A stretch of DNA of 64,000 bases from Onchocerca volvulus (taxonomy: Eukaryota > Nematoda > Chromadorea > Rhabditida > Onchocercidae). This document shows positions 27,501 through 36,375 of this stretch, in pieces. Where the stretch lies: assembly GCA_000499405.2 (NCBI GenBank), contig HG738140.1, positions 3,277,631 to 3,341,630 of the forward strand. Reading direction: 5' to 3'. Both the position numbers and the translations under genes were made by a program. The notes beneath the pieces were generated by a model that saw only the letters and a program-made list of their open reading frames with translations, was not told the origin of the DNA and did not search any database. The number at the start of each line of letters is the position of its first letter. The first letter of the stretch is position 1.

Positions 27501-30500
27501 TTTAGCATGAAACTTATTTATTTCAAACTTTCTAATATTTCATTTTTATCGTTGTAAAGATTTAATAATTTGCAAAATTTCCAATTTATTAAAAGTTTTT
27601 AATAGTCAATTGAAATTTTCCGTACATATTGCAATTTTTTAAGTAGATTTTGAAGCTTTTTTTGCAAATTTTAGTTTAAAAAAAAATTTTGCTTTAAAAA
27701 CATTCGATCGCATTATAATTCTAATACCGTGGTTAATAAAATAATTATAGATTTTTTGAAAAATTTTTACAAAATGTGATAACTCTGATTCAACAATGAC
27801 AATTTAAGCTTTAAGAAGGTAATATGTAAAAGTAAGTTATTTTGCAATAATTATTAATGTTGGAATTTAGAATATTTTCTTGCTGCTCAACGAGCTCATT
27901 TCGGATCGATAAGTGCTGTTAATAACAGAGTTATTAATAAAATTGGCAAGAATTTAAAAAATCAGGTATTTTGAATTTAAAATATTCTTAGATTGAATAT
28001 TATATTTCCAACTTCATCAGCTTAGGAAGAATTTAATCACTTTATCAGGCAAAGAATATAGCAATATATTTTTGCAGTTTTTTTTTGTTAGAAAATATAA
28101 GATGTAATGAATAATATTTTTCAGATATTTCGGATTGATTTTCTTGATCATTAAACAAGTTTTCAAACTATTCAAATATGATATACAATACTTGGATTTA
28201 TTGTTACAAAAAATTGCAGGGCAAGAAACGAAAACTTTCGAATAAACGTCAAAGTTATCATGATAAGCTTAAAATTAATCATGATAATATTAAGGGTAAT
28301 GATCGACAAGAAAATTCTCCTAGAGTTATCCAGGATGGTAACCTGTATAATCGGAAATTCAACGTAAAAAACCGAAATGCTCCTGTATCACGAGCTGATA
28401 ATAATGGCAAAAGGCAATATGGTTATCTATCAGGAAAAAGTCACAAGAGTTATGAAGTTGAGAATTGGTATAAAAACGAAAATCGACATGTTTCTGGTTA
28501 TGGTAGAACCGATTACGGTAGAACGAGTAATGCCTATACTCGAATTGGAAACGGTAGACGCAGAAATCATGGTTATGGTAATTCCAAAGCTTATGACAAA
28601 ACTATGGAATTAGTCAATGGTAATGATCAGGAAAATGCTAATTTAAAAAATGATAACGCTGTTAACACTAAGAAAGTATATGATCGTAACAAAACTGGCA
28701 GCAGAAATCGTAATAGTAATAAACGGATCAAGAATGATAAGAAAAATAGTTACAATTACAACCGGAACACTGTCAATGATCATCATCGAAATAAACATTA
28801 CCGTAATCAGCTTAATGGTATTCCTGGCTATAATCCATCTGAAAATTATCAATATAGAGAGCTAAACGGTCACATTTCCGGAATACAACATGATGGTAGA
28901 AATGGTTTGCAACAATTATCACTAAATGGCCAAAATATGCTCAATGAAAGATTAGGCCATGAGCCAAATGGGCTATTTGCATCAGCAATAAACGGTAGTC
29001 ATGTTTACAGTTTATTCCAACCTGATAAAGGAAAACATGAAGGTTATCAAAATTCCGGAAATGATAAAATGAAAACAAGAGATGGAATAAATCACATATC
29101 ATATATTAATGAAAATGGTAGTGGTATTGAGGAGAAGAATGGAGAAGATACGGATGAATGTTCTGATCAAGAATTCCGGTAAGAATTCCGGTTTATTGCA
29201 TTTCATTGATTATCTGTGGTAATCTTTTAAAACCGGAATTGTCTTTTTGAAAATATATCAATGATTAAAATTCTACCCGTTCTTATCACAAATACTTTGA
29301 CTAGAATGTAAGATTGATGATTTATCTCGTACAGTTTCATCAATAGTGGGTAACAAATATTTTCGAAGATGTAAACTGATAAGATTATCATTTTTCTTTA
29401 TCAACTCGTTCGTTTTTTTTATGCAATAACATTTGGATTAAAAACGGCTTTTAAATATGTTGTAGAACTTTTCATTACTAATCCTAATTCTCTCATATAA
29501 TTCGATATTTTTAGAAGAAATGACAAATTTTTAAATTTTCCCGAACTTTTTTTTGAAACTTTTTTTAGCGAAAAAACTTGATCAAAAAATAGAATAGATC
29601 GTTTATTTGTGCTTTACTTAAATATTTCAATTAATTAGATCGAGCATTTAATTTTATAATCATTTCAATGCATTCATTTAAATAAAAATTTTTTTAAGAT
29701 GTCCATATTTGGCCAAAACATTTTGTGTTCATTATATGAAAATATGTGATGGTATTGATGATTGTGGTGACGGAAGTGATGAAATGAATTGCGCTGATGA
29801 TGAGGTGATAACGCCAATAACCGGTAGGCAATCCGGTTGTGAACCGGATCAATTTAGGTGTGAAAACGGAAAATGTATTGCACAAGTTGATCGTTGTGAT
29901 CGAAAATATGATTGTGATGATGGTACAGATGAAATTACTTGTGGTAAGTTAATTTTTGACAATTTTCTTTCTTTTTTTTTGAAAATTAATCATTTCAATT
30001 TTTTTTTTTTGATAATTTCAAAAGTTAGATTAAATTTTTATTTGCAATTAGTGAACTAATTTGTAGAAAATTATTTCAAATTGTCAGAGCAAAACTTTTT
30101 AAATTTATTATAAGAAGTAATTGTTATTTAACCATTTTTCTGAATAATTTTTTTAAGGAATATATCATTTTTAATTCTTTCCGGAAATTTCGAAAGATAT
30201 AATTTCAGAATATTTCGTGCAAGCTCTGCAACAAGCAAGAAGTACAACGGTGCATCCGAATGAAATTGGAAACGAAGAAATACCAAATCATACTGTACTT
30301 GAAAAAAAGAAATACGGTCAGATGCAGGAGCATGAGGAACGACGAATACAATGGGAAGAGGAACAGAAAAGATTAAGGGAGGAAAAAGAACATGAAGAGC
30401 AGGAACAGGAAAGATTGAGGCAGGAGCAAGAAAGAGAACAGCAAGAACAGGAAAGAAGACGAAAAGAGGAACGAGAAAGAATGGAACAGGAAAAAATAAG

Positions 30501-32836
30501 GCAAGAATATGATGAAAAGGAAAGACAAAGGCAAGATATTGAACAGGAAAAGAGAGAGAAAGAGTATGAAATGGAAAAGCAGAAGGAACAGGAAAGATTG
30601 GAACAAAAAGAATGGGAAAAGAAAGGAGGAAGGGAGGAACAAGAAATACAACGGAAGGAAGAGGAAAGATTGAGGCAGGAGCAAGAAAAAGAATGGCAGA
30701 AACTAGAAAGAAGGCGAGAGGAAGAGGAACGACGACAACAAGAAGGAGAAGCAGAAAGAGCGAAACAAGAAAGGTTATGGGAAGAATATGATGGAAGGGA
30801 AAGAGAACGACAAGAAATAGAACAGCAAAGAAAAGAGAAAGAGTATGAAGAACAGCAGGAAAAACAGGAACAAGAAAGAATCAGGCAGAAGACAAAATTA
30901 GAACAAGAGGAAGAGGGACAGAGAGGTGAGGAAGATGAGATGCAGGAAATTTTTGATCTGGAACGGAAAAGATATGAGGAACAATGGCAAAAATATAAAG
31001 AAGATGAACAAAGACGACAGGAAGAATTGGAACGGAAAAGACAGGAAGAATTGGAACGGGAAAGGCAGGAAGAACTGGAACGGGAAAGGCAGGAAGAACT
31101 GGAACGGAAAAGACAGGAAGAACTGGAACGGAAAAGGCAGGAAGAAATGGAACGGAAAAGACAGGAAGAGAAGGAAAACCGGCGACGATTGGAGGAAGAA
31201 CGAAGACGTTTAGAGGAAGATCGTAGGCATCTTGAAGAAATGTCCAGAATGCAATATGAAGTGAAAGATGATGAGAAAAGAAGAGAACCGGAAAAGGGAG
31301 AGAAAAGTGATGATACAAACCGGATGACCATAGAAGGAGTCCGGATTCGGGGAGAAGATCTACGACGACTTTCAAAATTAAAGCAACACGGATTGGAGAG
31401 AGAAAACCGGGTAAATTTACAATTATTTTTAAATTCTCATTTATTGAATTCATTATCAGTCTGTTTATCCATCCATTCATAGCCTATTTGCTTGCCGTTT
31501 TATCATGGGACTTGTAACTTTTCCGGATTCGTAATAGCCAGAAGTTTAATTCTTCATGATGACTTTTCCGGATTCGTAATAGCCAGAAGTTTAATTCTTC
31601 ATGATGACTTTTCCGGATTCGTAATAGCCAGAAGTTTAATTCTTCATGATGAATTTTCCGGATTCATAGTTTCCAAAAACTTGATTCTTCATGATGACTT
31701 TTTCGGATTCGTAATAGCCAGAAGTTTAATTCTTCATGATGAATTTTCCGGATTCGTAATAGCCAGAAGTTTAATTCTTCATGATGACTTTTTCGGATTC
31801 GTAATAGCCAGAAGTTTAATTCTTCATGATGATTTTTCCGGATTCATAGTATCCAGAAATTTAATTCTTTACAATGACTTTTTCGGATTCATAACAAACA
31901 GAAACATAATTTCTTGTGACTGGATTCATAATAGCCAGGAGTTTAATTCTTCATGATGACTTTTCCTGATTTATAGTATCCAGAAACTTAATTTTGATGA
32001 ATTTTTTTGGATTCACAATAGCCAAAAGTTTAATTCTTCATGATGGTTTTTCTGGATCCATGGATCCAGAAACTTAATTCTTTATGATGACTTTTTCGGA
32101 TTCATAACAGACAGAAACATAGTTTCTTATGACCGGATTCATAATAACCGAGAACTTAATTCTTTATGCTGACTTTTCCGGATTCATGATGGTCATAAAA
32201 TCTCTTCGAATTGCAAAGACCTTTTTGCTTAAATTATTATTTACAGTATCCATTGCATATTTTGATATCATCAATTTTGAATCATTTTGTAATTAAATTT
32301 TTGTAATGATTACATTTATCACAGTAAATTATATTTTCATTTTCAAAAGGATTCAGATTCCGGATTGGCTTAGAAAAAATATGAATCGAATTTGGTTCAT
32401 TTGTGAGTTGATAGGATTTGATTTTATAGTATTGAAAATTATCGGATTAATTCTTCTTGATTTTTTTTTCTTTTTTTCAAAAGTTTGGAAATTCCTATCA
32501 TATTTATGAATTAATAATTCCTGTAATTTATATTTATGTATAATTAAATTCATGTAATTGTAATTAATTTCATACATTTTCTTATTAATTTGTAATTTAC
32601 ATAAAATGAATTTCAGATTGATGATAATGCTGATGGTTATACTGATGCAGATGATCGTGAACGTTATCAGGTAGTTGAACCAGGTAAAATTTGTACGATT
32701 GATGAATTTCAATGTGTTAGCGGTGAATGTATCAACCGGAATGCTTATTGTGACGGAAAACCGGATTGTCCGGATGGCTCCGATGAGGTGCATTGTCATC
32801 CGACAACACAAGAACAAACATCCAAACCGGTTACTT
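2848..32836 (+). CDS. Secreted SEA / LDLa / Ig extracellular matrix protein, perlecan N-terminal-like (15 exons, 3' end open)
   Basis: The exons are 2848-3070, 5548-5746, 6673-6827, 9940-10056, 10641-10756, 11303-11525, 13566-13776, 15518-15600, 16385-16510, 26998-27132, 27871-27965, 28220-29178, 29699-29943, 30209-31410 and 32617-32836. All junction phases agree, giving about 1436 residues without a stop. The order is signal peptide, SEA domain, LDLa, Ig-like, LDLa, EB-like module, LDLa, LDLa, basic low-complexity region, LDLa, LDLa, coiled coil, LDLa. SEA-LDLa-Ig is the start of vertebrate perlecan, so this is probably a basement-membrane or cuticle-associated secreted protein. An in-frame TAA at 2845 fixes the start at 2848. 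The last exon ends in phase 1 at a GTAAGT donor, so it must continue. The unc-52 Ig exon at 51128 is a fitting partner, and a separate gene with an unseen last exon is the alternative. The introns include a 10.5-kb one that houses the HHAT-like gene. Confidence 0.82.
3071..5547 (+). other. Intron 1 of the SEA-LDLa gene
   Basis: It is AT-rich with T-rich tracts at 3840-4500 that produce long spurious reading frames of Phe, Ser and Lys. I see no supported exon or RNA gene. Confidence 0.5.
5548..6827 (+). CDS. SEA-LDLa gene exons 2-3: SEA domain
   Basis: Exons 5548-5746 and 6673-6827 join through AG|G to make Arg (reading IGY-R-YQQVLG). The first half has the SEA pattern [14 protein letters not shown] followed by [13 protein letters not shown]. 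The second half gives LGTLVTIEV and then [20 protein letters not shown]. The position where self-cleaving SEA domains have Gly-Ser reads Gly-Thr here, so autoproteolysis is doubtful. The donor after the domain (GTCATT at 6828) is weak. A donor inside GATGGTTTCG would keep the same phase and shorten the domain end by a few residues. Confidence 0.78.
6127..6507 (-). pseudogene. Divergent 28S rRNA fragment
   Basis: Read on the minus strand, this segment contains stretches that I recognise from eukaryotic large-subunit rRNA: GTTTCCCTCAG, CAACCTATTCTTAAACTTT, AAGCAGAACTGGCGCTG, GGATGAAC, and, near its 5' end, GTGCAAAAATCGATCG. It is clearly degenerate, and the piece around the GATCGAT motif is present three times in tandem (plus strand about 6408-6500). 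An A tract (plus strand 6507-6531) adjoins it. It sits inside the intron that splits the SEA domain, so it is a non-functional insertion. Matching is from memory of conserved rRNA segments. Confidence 0.75.
6828..9939 (+). other. Intron 3 of the SEA-LDLa gene
   Basis: It is AT-rich with A/T homopolymers and a CT microsatellite at 8403-8450. I find no exon with acceptor, open frame and donor. Confidence 0.5.
9940..10056 (+). CDS. SEA-LDLa gene exon 4: LDLa repeat 1
   Basis: It encodes an LDL-receptor class A repeat from CTNLQFKC through [13 protein letters not shown]. The sixth cysteine (AYC) is in the next exon. The Asp/Glu residues of the calcium site are present. The acceptor TTTAG ends at 9939 and the donor GTAAAT starts at 10057, both phase 1. 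Confidence 0.88.
10641..11525 (+). CDS. SEA-LDLa gene exons 5-6: Ig-like domain without disulfide cysteines
   Basis: Exons 10641-10756 and 11303-11525 join in phase 0. After closing LDLa 1 (AYC), they give [16 protein letters not shown], then [11 protein letters not shown], then [13 protein letters not shown]. The pattern of an I-set Ig domain is clear (Trp present, DxGxY present). The first cysteine position is Ala in ISAEV and the second is Glu in YEI. The end carries CFNGNNC, a possible small loop. Confidence 0.75.
11526..13565 (+). other. Intron 6 of the SEA-LDLa gene
   Basis: It contains two long A tracts separated by a short C/T-rich piece (about 12463-12543). Several reading frames occur here but none has both splice sites and a domain pattern. 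Confidence 0.5.
13566..15600 (+). CDS. SEA-LDLa gene exons 7-8: LDLa repeat 2 and EB-like cysteine module
   Basis: Exon 13566-13776 encodes CKFDEYLC through [10 protein letters not shown], a six-cysteine LDLa with a weaker acidic motif (LADE). It continues into [12 protein letters not shown]. Exon 15518-15600 continues in phase 2 with [18 protein letters not shown], then VEGKCCKTN. Together these make a short module with the CC pair typical of nematode EB modules. An earlier donor (GTAAGA at 13739, phase 0) would cut the module and would not fit the phase of exon 8, so the longer exon is preferred. Confidence 0.72.
16385..16510 (+). CDS. SEA-LDLa gene exon 9: LDLa repeat 3
   Basis: It encodes [13 protein letters not shown] through [10 protein letters not shown] with all six cysteines and the DGSDE motif. 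The exon starts after TTTTTCAG and ends at GTTTGA, both phase 1. It is relatively GC-rich compared with its flanks. Confidence 0.88.
16511..17524 (+). other. Intron 9 of the SEA-LDLa gene, left of the nested gene
   Basis: This AT-rich stretch lies between LDLa exon 9 and the 3' end of the HHAT-like gene. I see no exon in it. Confidence 0.5.
17525..23739 (-). CDS. hhat-1: HHAT-like MBOAT-family O-acyltransferase (five exons)
   Basis: In transcript order the exons are 23739-23527, 22672-22437, 20945-20488, 19039-18759 and 17899-17525. Phases agree and the product is about 520 residues, close to the roughly 490 of animal hedgehog acyltransferase. It is a multipass membrane protein. The MBOAT core includes [11 protein letters not shown] and, after it, [11 protein letters not shown], whose His matches the catalytic His and whose Asp in the first motif matches the conserved Asp of HHAT. 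WEWNSW near the N-terminus, [10 protein letters not shown] in the middle and [12 protein letters not shown] near the C-terminus also match the family. HHAT attaches palmitate to the N-terminal Cys of Hedgehog in the secretory pathway. Nematodes lack true Hedgehog but have hedgehog-related proteins, so the substrate is unknown. Catalytic C. elegans hhat-1 is, as I recall, next to unc-52 (cosmid ZC101), which fits this position. The donor of exon 1 (GTTCGC) is weak. The gene lies entirely within an intron of the SEA-LDLa gene. Confidence 0.88.
17900..18758 (-). other. HHAT-like gene, intron 4
   Basis: The acceptor (minus strand ATTGTAG) and donor (GTAAGT) are clear and phase 0. Within it, three similar stretches of TTTTGCAAAATATGCC-type sequence (near 18175, 18310 and 18450) suggest a small degenerate tandem repeat. 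Confidence 0.45.
19040..20487 (-). other. HHAT-like gene, intron 3, with a duplicated ACGT-rich segment
   Basis: The intron is bounded by TTTTCAG and GTATGT on the minus strand. Between about 19400 and 19770 a segment resembling TTTAATATATG followed by ATTTATTTACGT occurs twice, roughly 200 bp apart. Each copy is followed by several TACGTAA-like motifs. Confidence 0.45.
20946..22436 (-). other. HHAT-like gene, intron 2
   Basis: It is AT-rich. The segment 20990-21180 repeats an AATATAAGTTATATATTTTG-like unit three to four times. I see no exon. Confidence 0.45.
22673..23526 (-). other. HHAT-like gene, intron 1
   Basis: This is AT-rich sequence with an imperfect repeat of AATTAATTTCGATCAT at about 22688 and 22750. 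Nothing in it looks coding. Confidence 0.45.
24907..24940. repeat. (ATTC)n microsatellite
   Basis: About eight uninterrupted copies of the tetranucleotide are followed by a G-rich run. Confidence 0.9.
26389..26553 (+). CDS. Possible alternative first exon or small secreted peptide
   Basis: After an acceptor-like TTTAG (ending 26360), an ATG at 26389 opens a frame with a signal-peptide-like core ([17 protein letters not shown]) and a GTAAGC donor at 26554. That donor is phase 0 and does not fit the next LDLa exon at 26998, which needs phase 1. A weaker donor at 26531 (GTTTAA) would fit. It may be an alternative promoter exon or chance. Confidence is low. Confidence 0.25.
26998..27132 (+). CDS. 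SEA-LDLa gene exon 10: LDLa repeat 4
   Basis: It encodes [13 protein letters not shown] through [10 protein letters not shown] with six cysteines. The acceptor ATTTTAG and the donor GTAAGT are both good and phase 1. Confidence 0.88.
27871..29178 (+). CDS. SEA-LDLa gene exons 11-12: basic Asn/Gly/Arg/Tyr-rich region
   Basis: Exon 27871-27965 starts [13 protein letters not shown] right after LDLa 4. Exon 28220-29178 continues in phase 0 with about 320 residues of low complexity rich in Asn, Lys, Arg, Gly, Tyr and His, for example [18 protein letters not shown]. There is no cysteine until its last residues (DECSDQEF), which begin LDLa 5. That continuity proves the exon belongs to this gene. Multibasic sites (KKRK, SNKR, GRRRN) could be processed by furin-type proteases or bind glycosaminoglycans; this is inference. 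It is likely disordered. Confidence 0.8.
29699..29943 (+). CDS. SEA-LDLa gene exon 13: LDLa repeats 5 and 6
   Basis: LDLa 5 begins in exon 12 (CSDQEF), then [10 protein letters not shown] and [10 protein letters not shown] follow. LDLa 6 runs from [13 protein letters not shown] to [10 protein letters not shown]. Each has six cysteines and the acidic calcium-binding motif. The donor is GTAAGT, phase 1. Confidence 0.9.
30209..31410 (+). CDS. SEA-LDLa gene exon 14: long charged coiled coil
   Basis: The exon starts [12 protein letters not shown], echoing EYFLAAQRA of exon 11, and after about 45 residues becomes a Glu/Arg/Gln/Lys-rich helix of about 330 residues. The part at 31020-31170 is six near-perfect copies of a 24-base unit encoding EELERKRQ. 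No cysteine occurs in the exon. It is expected to form a single alpha helix or coiled coil, which is unusual for a secreted LDLa protein. It ends at a GTAAAT donor in phase 0, joining to [10 protein letters not shown] of the next exon. Antisense reading frames over it are compositional shadows. Confidence 0.82.
31020..31170 (+). repeat. 24-bp coding repeat (EELERKRQ units)
   Basis: Six tandem copies of GAAGAATTGGAACGGAAAAG-type sequence differ at few bases. They form part of the coiled coil and show recent expansion. Confidence 0.85.
31411..32616 (+). other. Intron 14 of the SEA-LDLa gene (holds a minisatellite)
   Basis: The intron runs from GTAAAT to ATTTCAG. More than half of it is a 45-bp tandem repeat, listed separately. 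Confidence 0.6.
31512..32190. repeat. 45-bp minisatellite
   Basis: The unit contains TTTTCCGGATTCGTAATAGC followed by TTTAATTCTTCATGATGA. Copies start near 31519, 31564 and 31609 and continue every 45 bp. They are nearly identical to about 31860 and then degenerate to about 32190, giving roughly 14-15 units. Because 45 is a multiple of three, a reading frame of 15-residue units ([12 protein letters not shown] core) stays open from 31492 to 31956. No acceptor or start supports translation. Confidence 0.92.
32617..32836 (+). CDS. SEA-LDLa gene exon 15: LDLa repeat 7, last visible exon
   Basis: After [20 protein letters not shown] it encodes [13 protein letters not shown] through [10 protein letters not shown] and a linker [13 protein letters not shown]. 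The donor GTAAGTTT at 32837 is near-consensus and phase 1, so the message must splice onward. The first downstream acceptors with matching phase and a real domain are those of unc-52 (50592, 51128). Confidence 0.88.
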
Positions 32837-35800
32837 GTAAGTTTACTTTCATTCCCATCCTGTTTTTTTCTTTATTTTTTCAATTCAATTTTAGCTTTTC
32901 ATCGATTTTAAACGAGCAATTGAATAAATCTGATTTTTTTCCGGATTTATTTTTTTTATTACTATCCTGAATAATACTTTTACCTTTTTGAAGGTAAAAT
33001 GATTTGGTAAAAGTTAAATTCGTTAAAGGTAAGACAACGAAGTAACAAATATTTGATGATCAAATTTGATGGCTAAAAAATAAAGGATAATTTTTAGAAA
33101 TAATACCAACCATATGCCAATTTTCTCTTCCTGAAATTTCCCGATTCAACCGGAAATCATTTATTTCTTCTTGTTATTTTAGGATTATCAAATATATCAA
33201 AAAAAAAAAAAAGAATGATTATCAAAAAACACATATGTTTCCTGTTTCATCTCAACATACAACTATTTCTTAATTGATAACCGCATACTTTACATATTCT
33301 TTTTGTCATATTTTTCTAAATTATCTTATCACAAACAATGCTTATTGATAAAAAAAAAGTTTGGAATTTCCTGATTCCAAACAAATTCCACATTTTTTCC
33401 CTCCTGAAAAATTCCAGAATTATTAAAGTTGCTTAATCCTGTTTCTTTGATCGTAGAATTTTTGAAATTATTGCTGTACTATTTTTTGTTTCTTTTTTAT
33501 ATTATTTTATTCCTTTTGGTGATATTAATTCCATTTCTTATATTTATAATTATTTAGATACATATTTAAAGTCAGGAAATAGTTAAAAAGCCGTAGTTTT
33601 TAACATAAATTCCTGACTTCAATCCTAAATTTAACAGTTAATTAAAATTTAAGAAATGAAAAATTGAAAGAATGCTTGTTTGAAAGAATTTATGAAAGAG
33701 ATTTAAAAACTGGAATTCAAAATTTATACTAAATAGAAGTTTTGTGTAAATTTTCTTGTGAAACGTTTAACTAACATCTCTAGATTTATAGTATTTGACC
33801 GTATATTTATAACATTTAATTTAATTTAATTTAAATTGATATGAATTTCATTCAAGAAAGTTGGTGACATTGAACAGAAAAATGCACTCATCCGAAAAAA
33901 AAAGTAAAGAAAGAAATCAAATTATTTATTAATTTCAGAATCAAAATAATCGATATAAATGAAAATGAATAAGTTAAATTGATGCAGAAATGAATCTTTT
34001 ACTTAAAATTAAAATTTAGAATATTAAAAAGACTAATTTTCTTTTAATGCCTTAATAATACTAAGAAATCAAATAGAATGAAATTAAGTTAAATGCAGAT
34101 GTCTGGAATTATATGATTCAAAAATGAAAGATCTCACATTGCTAACATTTTTATAAATTTTTTTTTTTTTTTTTTTTTCAATCAAACTATTTCCATGTGA
34201 AAGAAAAAAAAGAAAAAAAGACATTTAAAATAAAAGATAAATGAAGAAAATGGTTTTTATCAAAAAACTGATTCAAAAAAAACTTTAAAAGACATATCGG
34301 AAGTGGGAAAAATGTTACTTTGATAAAAATAGATATTCTATTTAATTTGAAAAAGAAAAATTTTCAAAGATAAAATTAGTTTTTTCTAAAAAAAAGTGGA
34401 TTCAAGAAAAACGAAGAAATTCAATTTCCGAATAATAATTACTGAAAAAAAAATGTTAGGAGGGAAAAAAATAAATATTATTTCCAAATTTTAGATTATA
34501 TAAAAAAATTTAGCATTCTAAATATTTCTCCAATTTATAATATCCTTCAAATGTGCATTTTTTCTCATTTTTTTTCATTTTTTTCCTACTAAATTTTTTA
34601 AATAATTCTGTTTAGTTTAATAATTGAAATTAAAAAAAATGAAAAATAAAAAAAAGAATTATTACTTGAAAGTAATATTTCGTTTATACCATTTCTTAAA
34701 ATAAAAATTGCTTTAGAAAGAGAAAATTCCAAAATTTTCGATTTTTTTACCTTTCTAATTGTCAACGTTATTTACAATTAAAAAGTAAACAAAATTAGGA
34801 ACTTTTTTAGTTAATAAAATAAATACGCAAATTTCTTGTTATTTGCTGAAGTTTTCTGAAAGAATTTTTGAAGCTAACATAAATGTATGAAAGTATCTAA
34901 TTGAAAATTAATTATTCCAATCAAGAAAAAGGAAATAACTAGTATTGTATTTCATATTTGGTAAAAAATTAAGATTTTCTAAAATAGAATCATCAAAATT
35001 GTTTGCGAATTTTAAATATGTTTGGAATGATTAATAGGCTGTGATTGATAACAATAATCAGATAGCAATCTGAAATGTTTACAAATTTAAAATATATTTT
35101 AAAATCATTCATATTTTAAGGCGATGATGATAATAAATAATAACATAAAATAGAATATCTAATAAAAAAACTTGAAATATGCTTGAAATCATTCGTAAGT
35201 TAAGATTTTGGTAATAACAGATAACAACTTTAAAGAAAAAAAAAATTGAATTTGTAATTGTAAACTTAAAATTTATTTAAAATCATTCATAAACGAAGAT
35301 GATGATAATGATAATTAAATATTAATTTTTTTTTTTTATTATTTCAAATATATTATACCGAATTACTGTCTTTAATTTTAATTAATTTTATAAGACATAT
35401 TCTAATTTCAGTCATATCAGTAATCTTTTATCGATTAAACTAATCATTTCAGGAAAAATAAATAAATAAATTTAAATGATTTAATTGAATTATACTTATG
35501 CCAATTAGCTATTCATTAATCAGTCAATGATCAGATAATTTACTATTTGATAATAAAATTAATGAAATCATTATATTACCACAAGTTGAAATATTGAAAG
35601 TTGAAAAAAAAAACAATAAAAAGTGAAAATCTGATAAAGTAGATTAAATTGAATTAAACTTTAAATATTATTTAAGTTTTAACAGTACTTGATTAATTAA
35701 TGTATCATTATGTATTACAAGTTAAAATATGGAAAATCGATAATTAAATAAACAGAAGTGATGATCTGATAAAATCGATTAAATTGAATTATACTATTCG

Positions 35801-36034
35801 AATTTGTTTGATTTTAATAAATTAGTGGTATCAATTATGTTATCGCAACCTGAAATAAAGGTAACTGATAATTCAACAAACAATAAAAAATGATAATCTG
35901 ATAGGATGAAATAAATTTAAATTAAACAATGAACAATTATTTATTGTATATTGAAGAATTTTTTTTGCTGTAAAATTAATTATTGTTAATTAGTAATGAA
36001 TGAGAAAAGCAACCCCGTAATTGTTAATTAATAA

Positions 36035-36085
36035 CTGTCTCTCTCTTTCTTTCTTTTTCTCTCTCTCCCTTTCTCTTTCTCTTTC
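36035..36085. repeat. CT-rich microsatellite
   Basis: This is an imperfect run of CTCTCTTT units on the plus strand, about 50 bases of almost pure pyrimidine. Confidence 0.8.
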
Positions 36086-36253
36086 ATGAACAGGTAGTGT
36101 GAAAAGTTGTGATGCGAAATGACAATAAATTTTCGAGTTTTTTTTTTTACGGCCGAGGTATTCGAAATAGGAAATACCTGCTCTTTCGTTCATATCAATT
36201 GCTATCACTACAATCATTTTTGCTTTATCACAAACGCTAAAATCACATGGAAA

Positions 36254-36375
36254 TTCTCCTCTTCTCTCCCGTTTTCCATCTCCCGGTACCCCCGCCCCAC
36301 CCCGACTCCCGACTCCCATTTCCTGTCTCCAAGTATTTCCGCCCCGCTATACCTCGACTCCACCCCGCCTTCCAA
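36254..36375. other. GC-rich island with G-quadruplex motif on the minus strand
   Basis: In a region otherwise more than 70 percent AT, this 120-base patch is C-rich on the plus strand (CCCCCGCCCCACCCCGACTC at about 36290). Read on the minus strand it has four runs of three or more G with loops of 1-4 bases, the classical quadruplex pattern. Confidence 0.8.

Noticed and set aside
30318..31331. A 337-residue Ser/Cys/Leu-rich reading frame on the minus strand over the coiled-coil exon
   Set aside because: It is the antisense shadow of the Glu/Arg-rich coding repeat. It has no splice or domain support, and the plus-strand frame is tied to LDLa exons on both sides.
31492..31956. A 154-residue frame of repeated [12 protein letters not shown] units
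   Set aside because: The 45-bp minisatellite period is a multiple of three, so an open frame is expected. There is no acceptor or plausible start, so it is not listed as coding.
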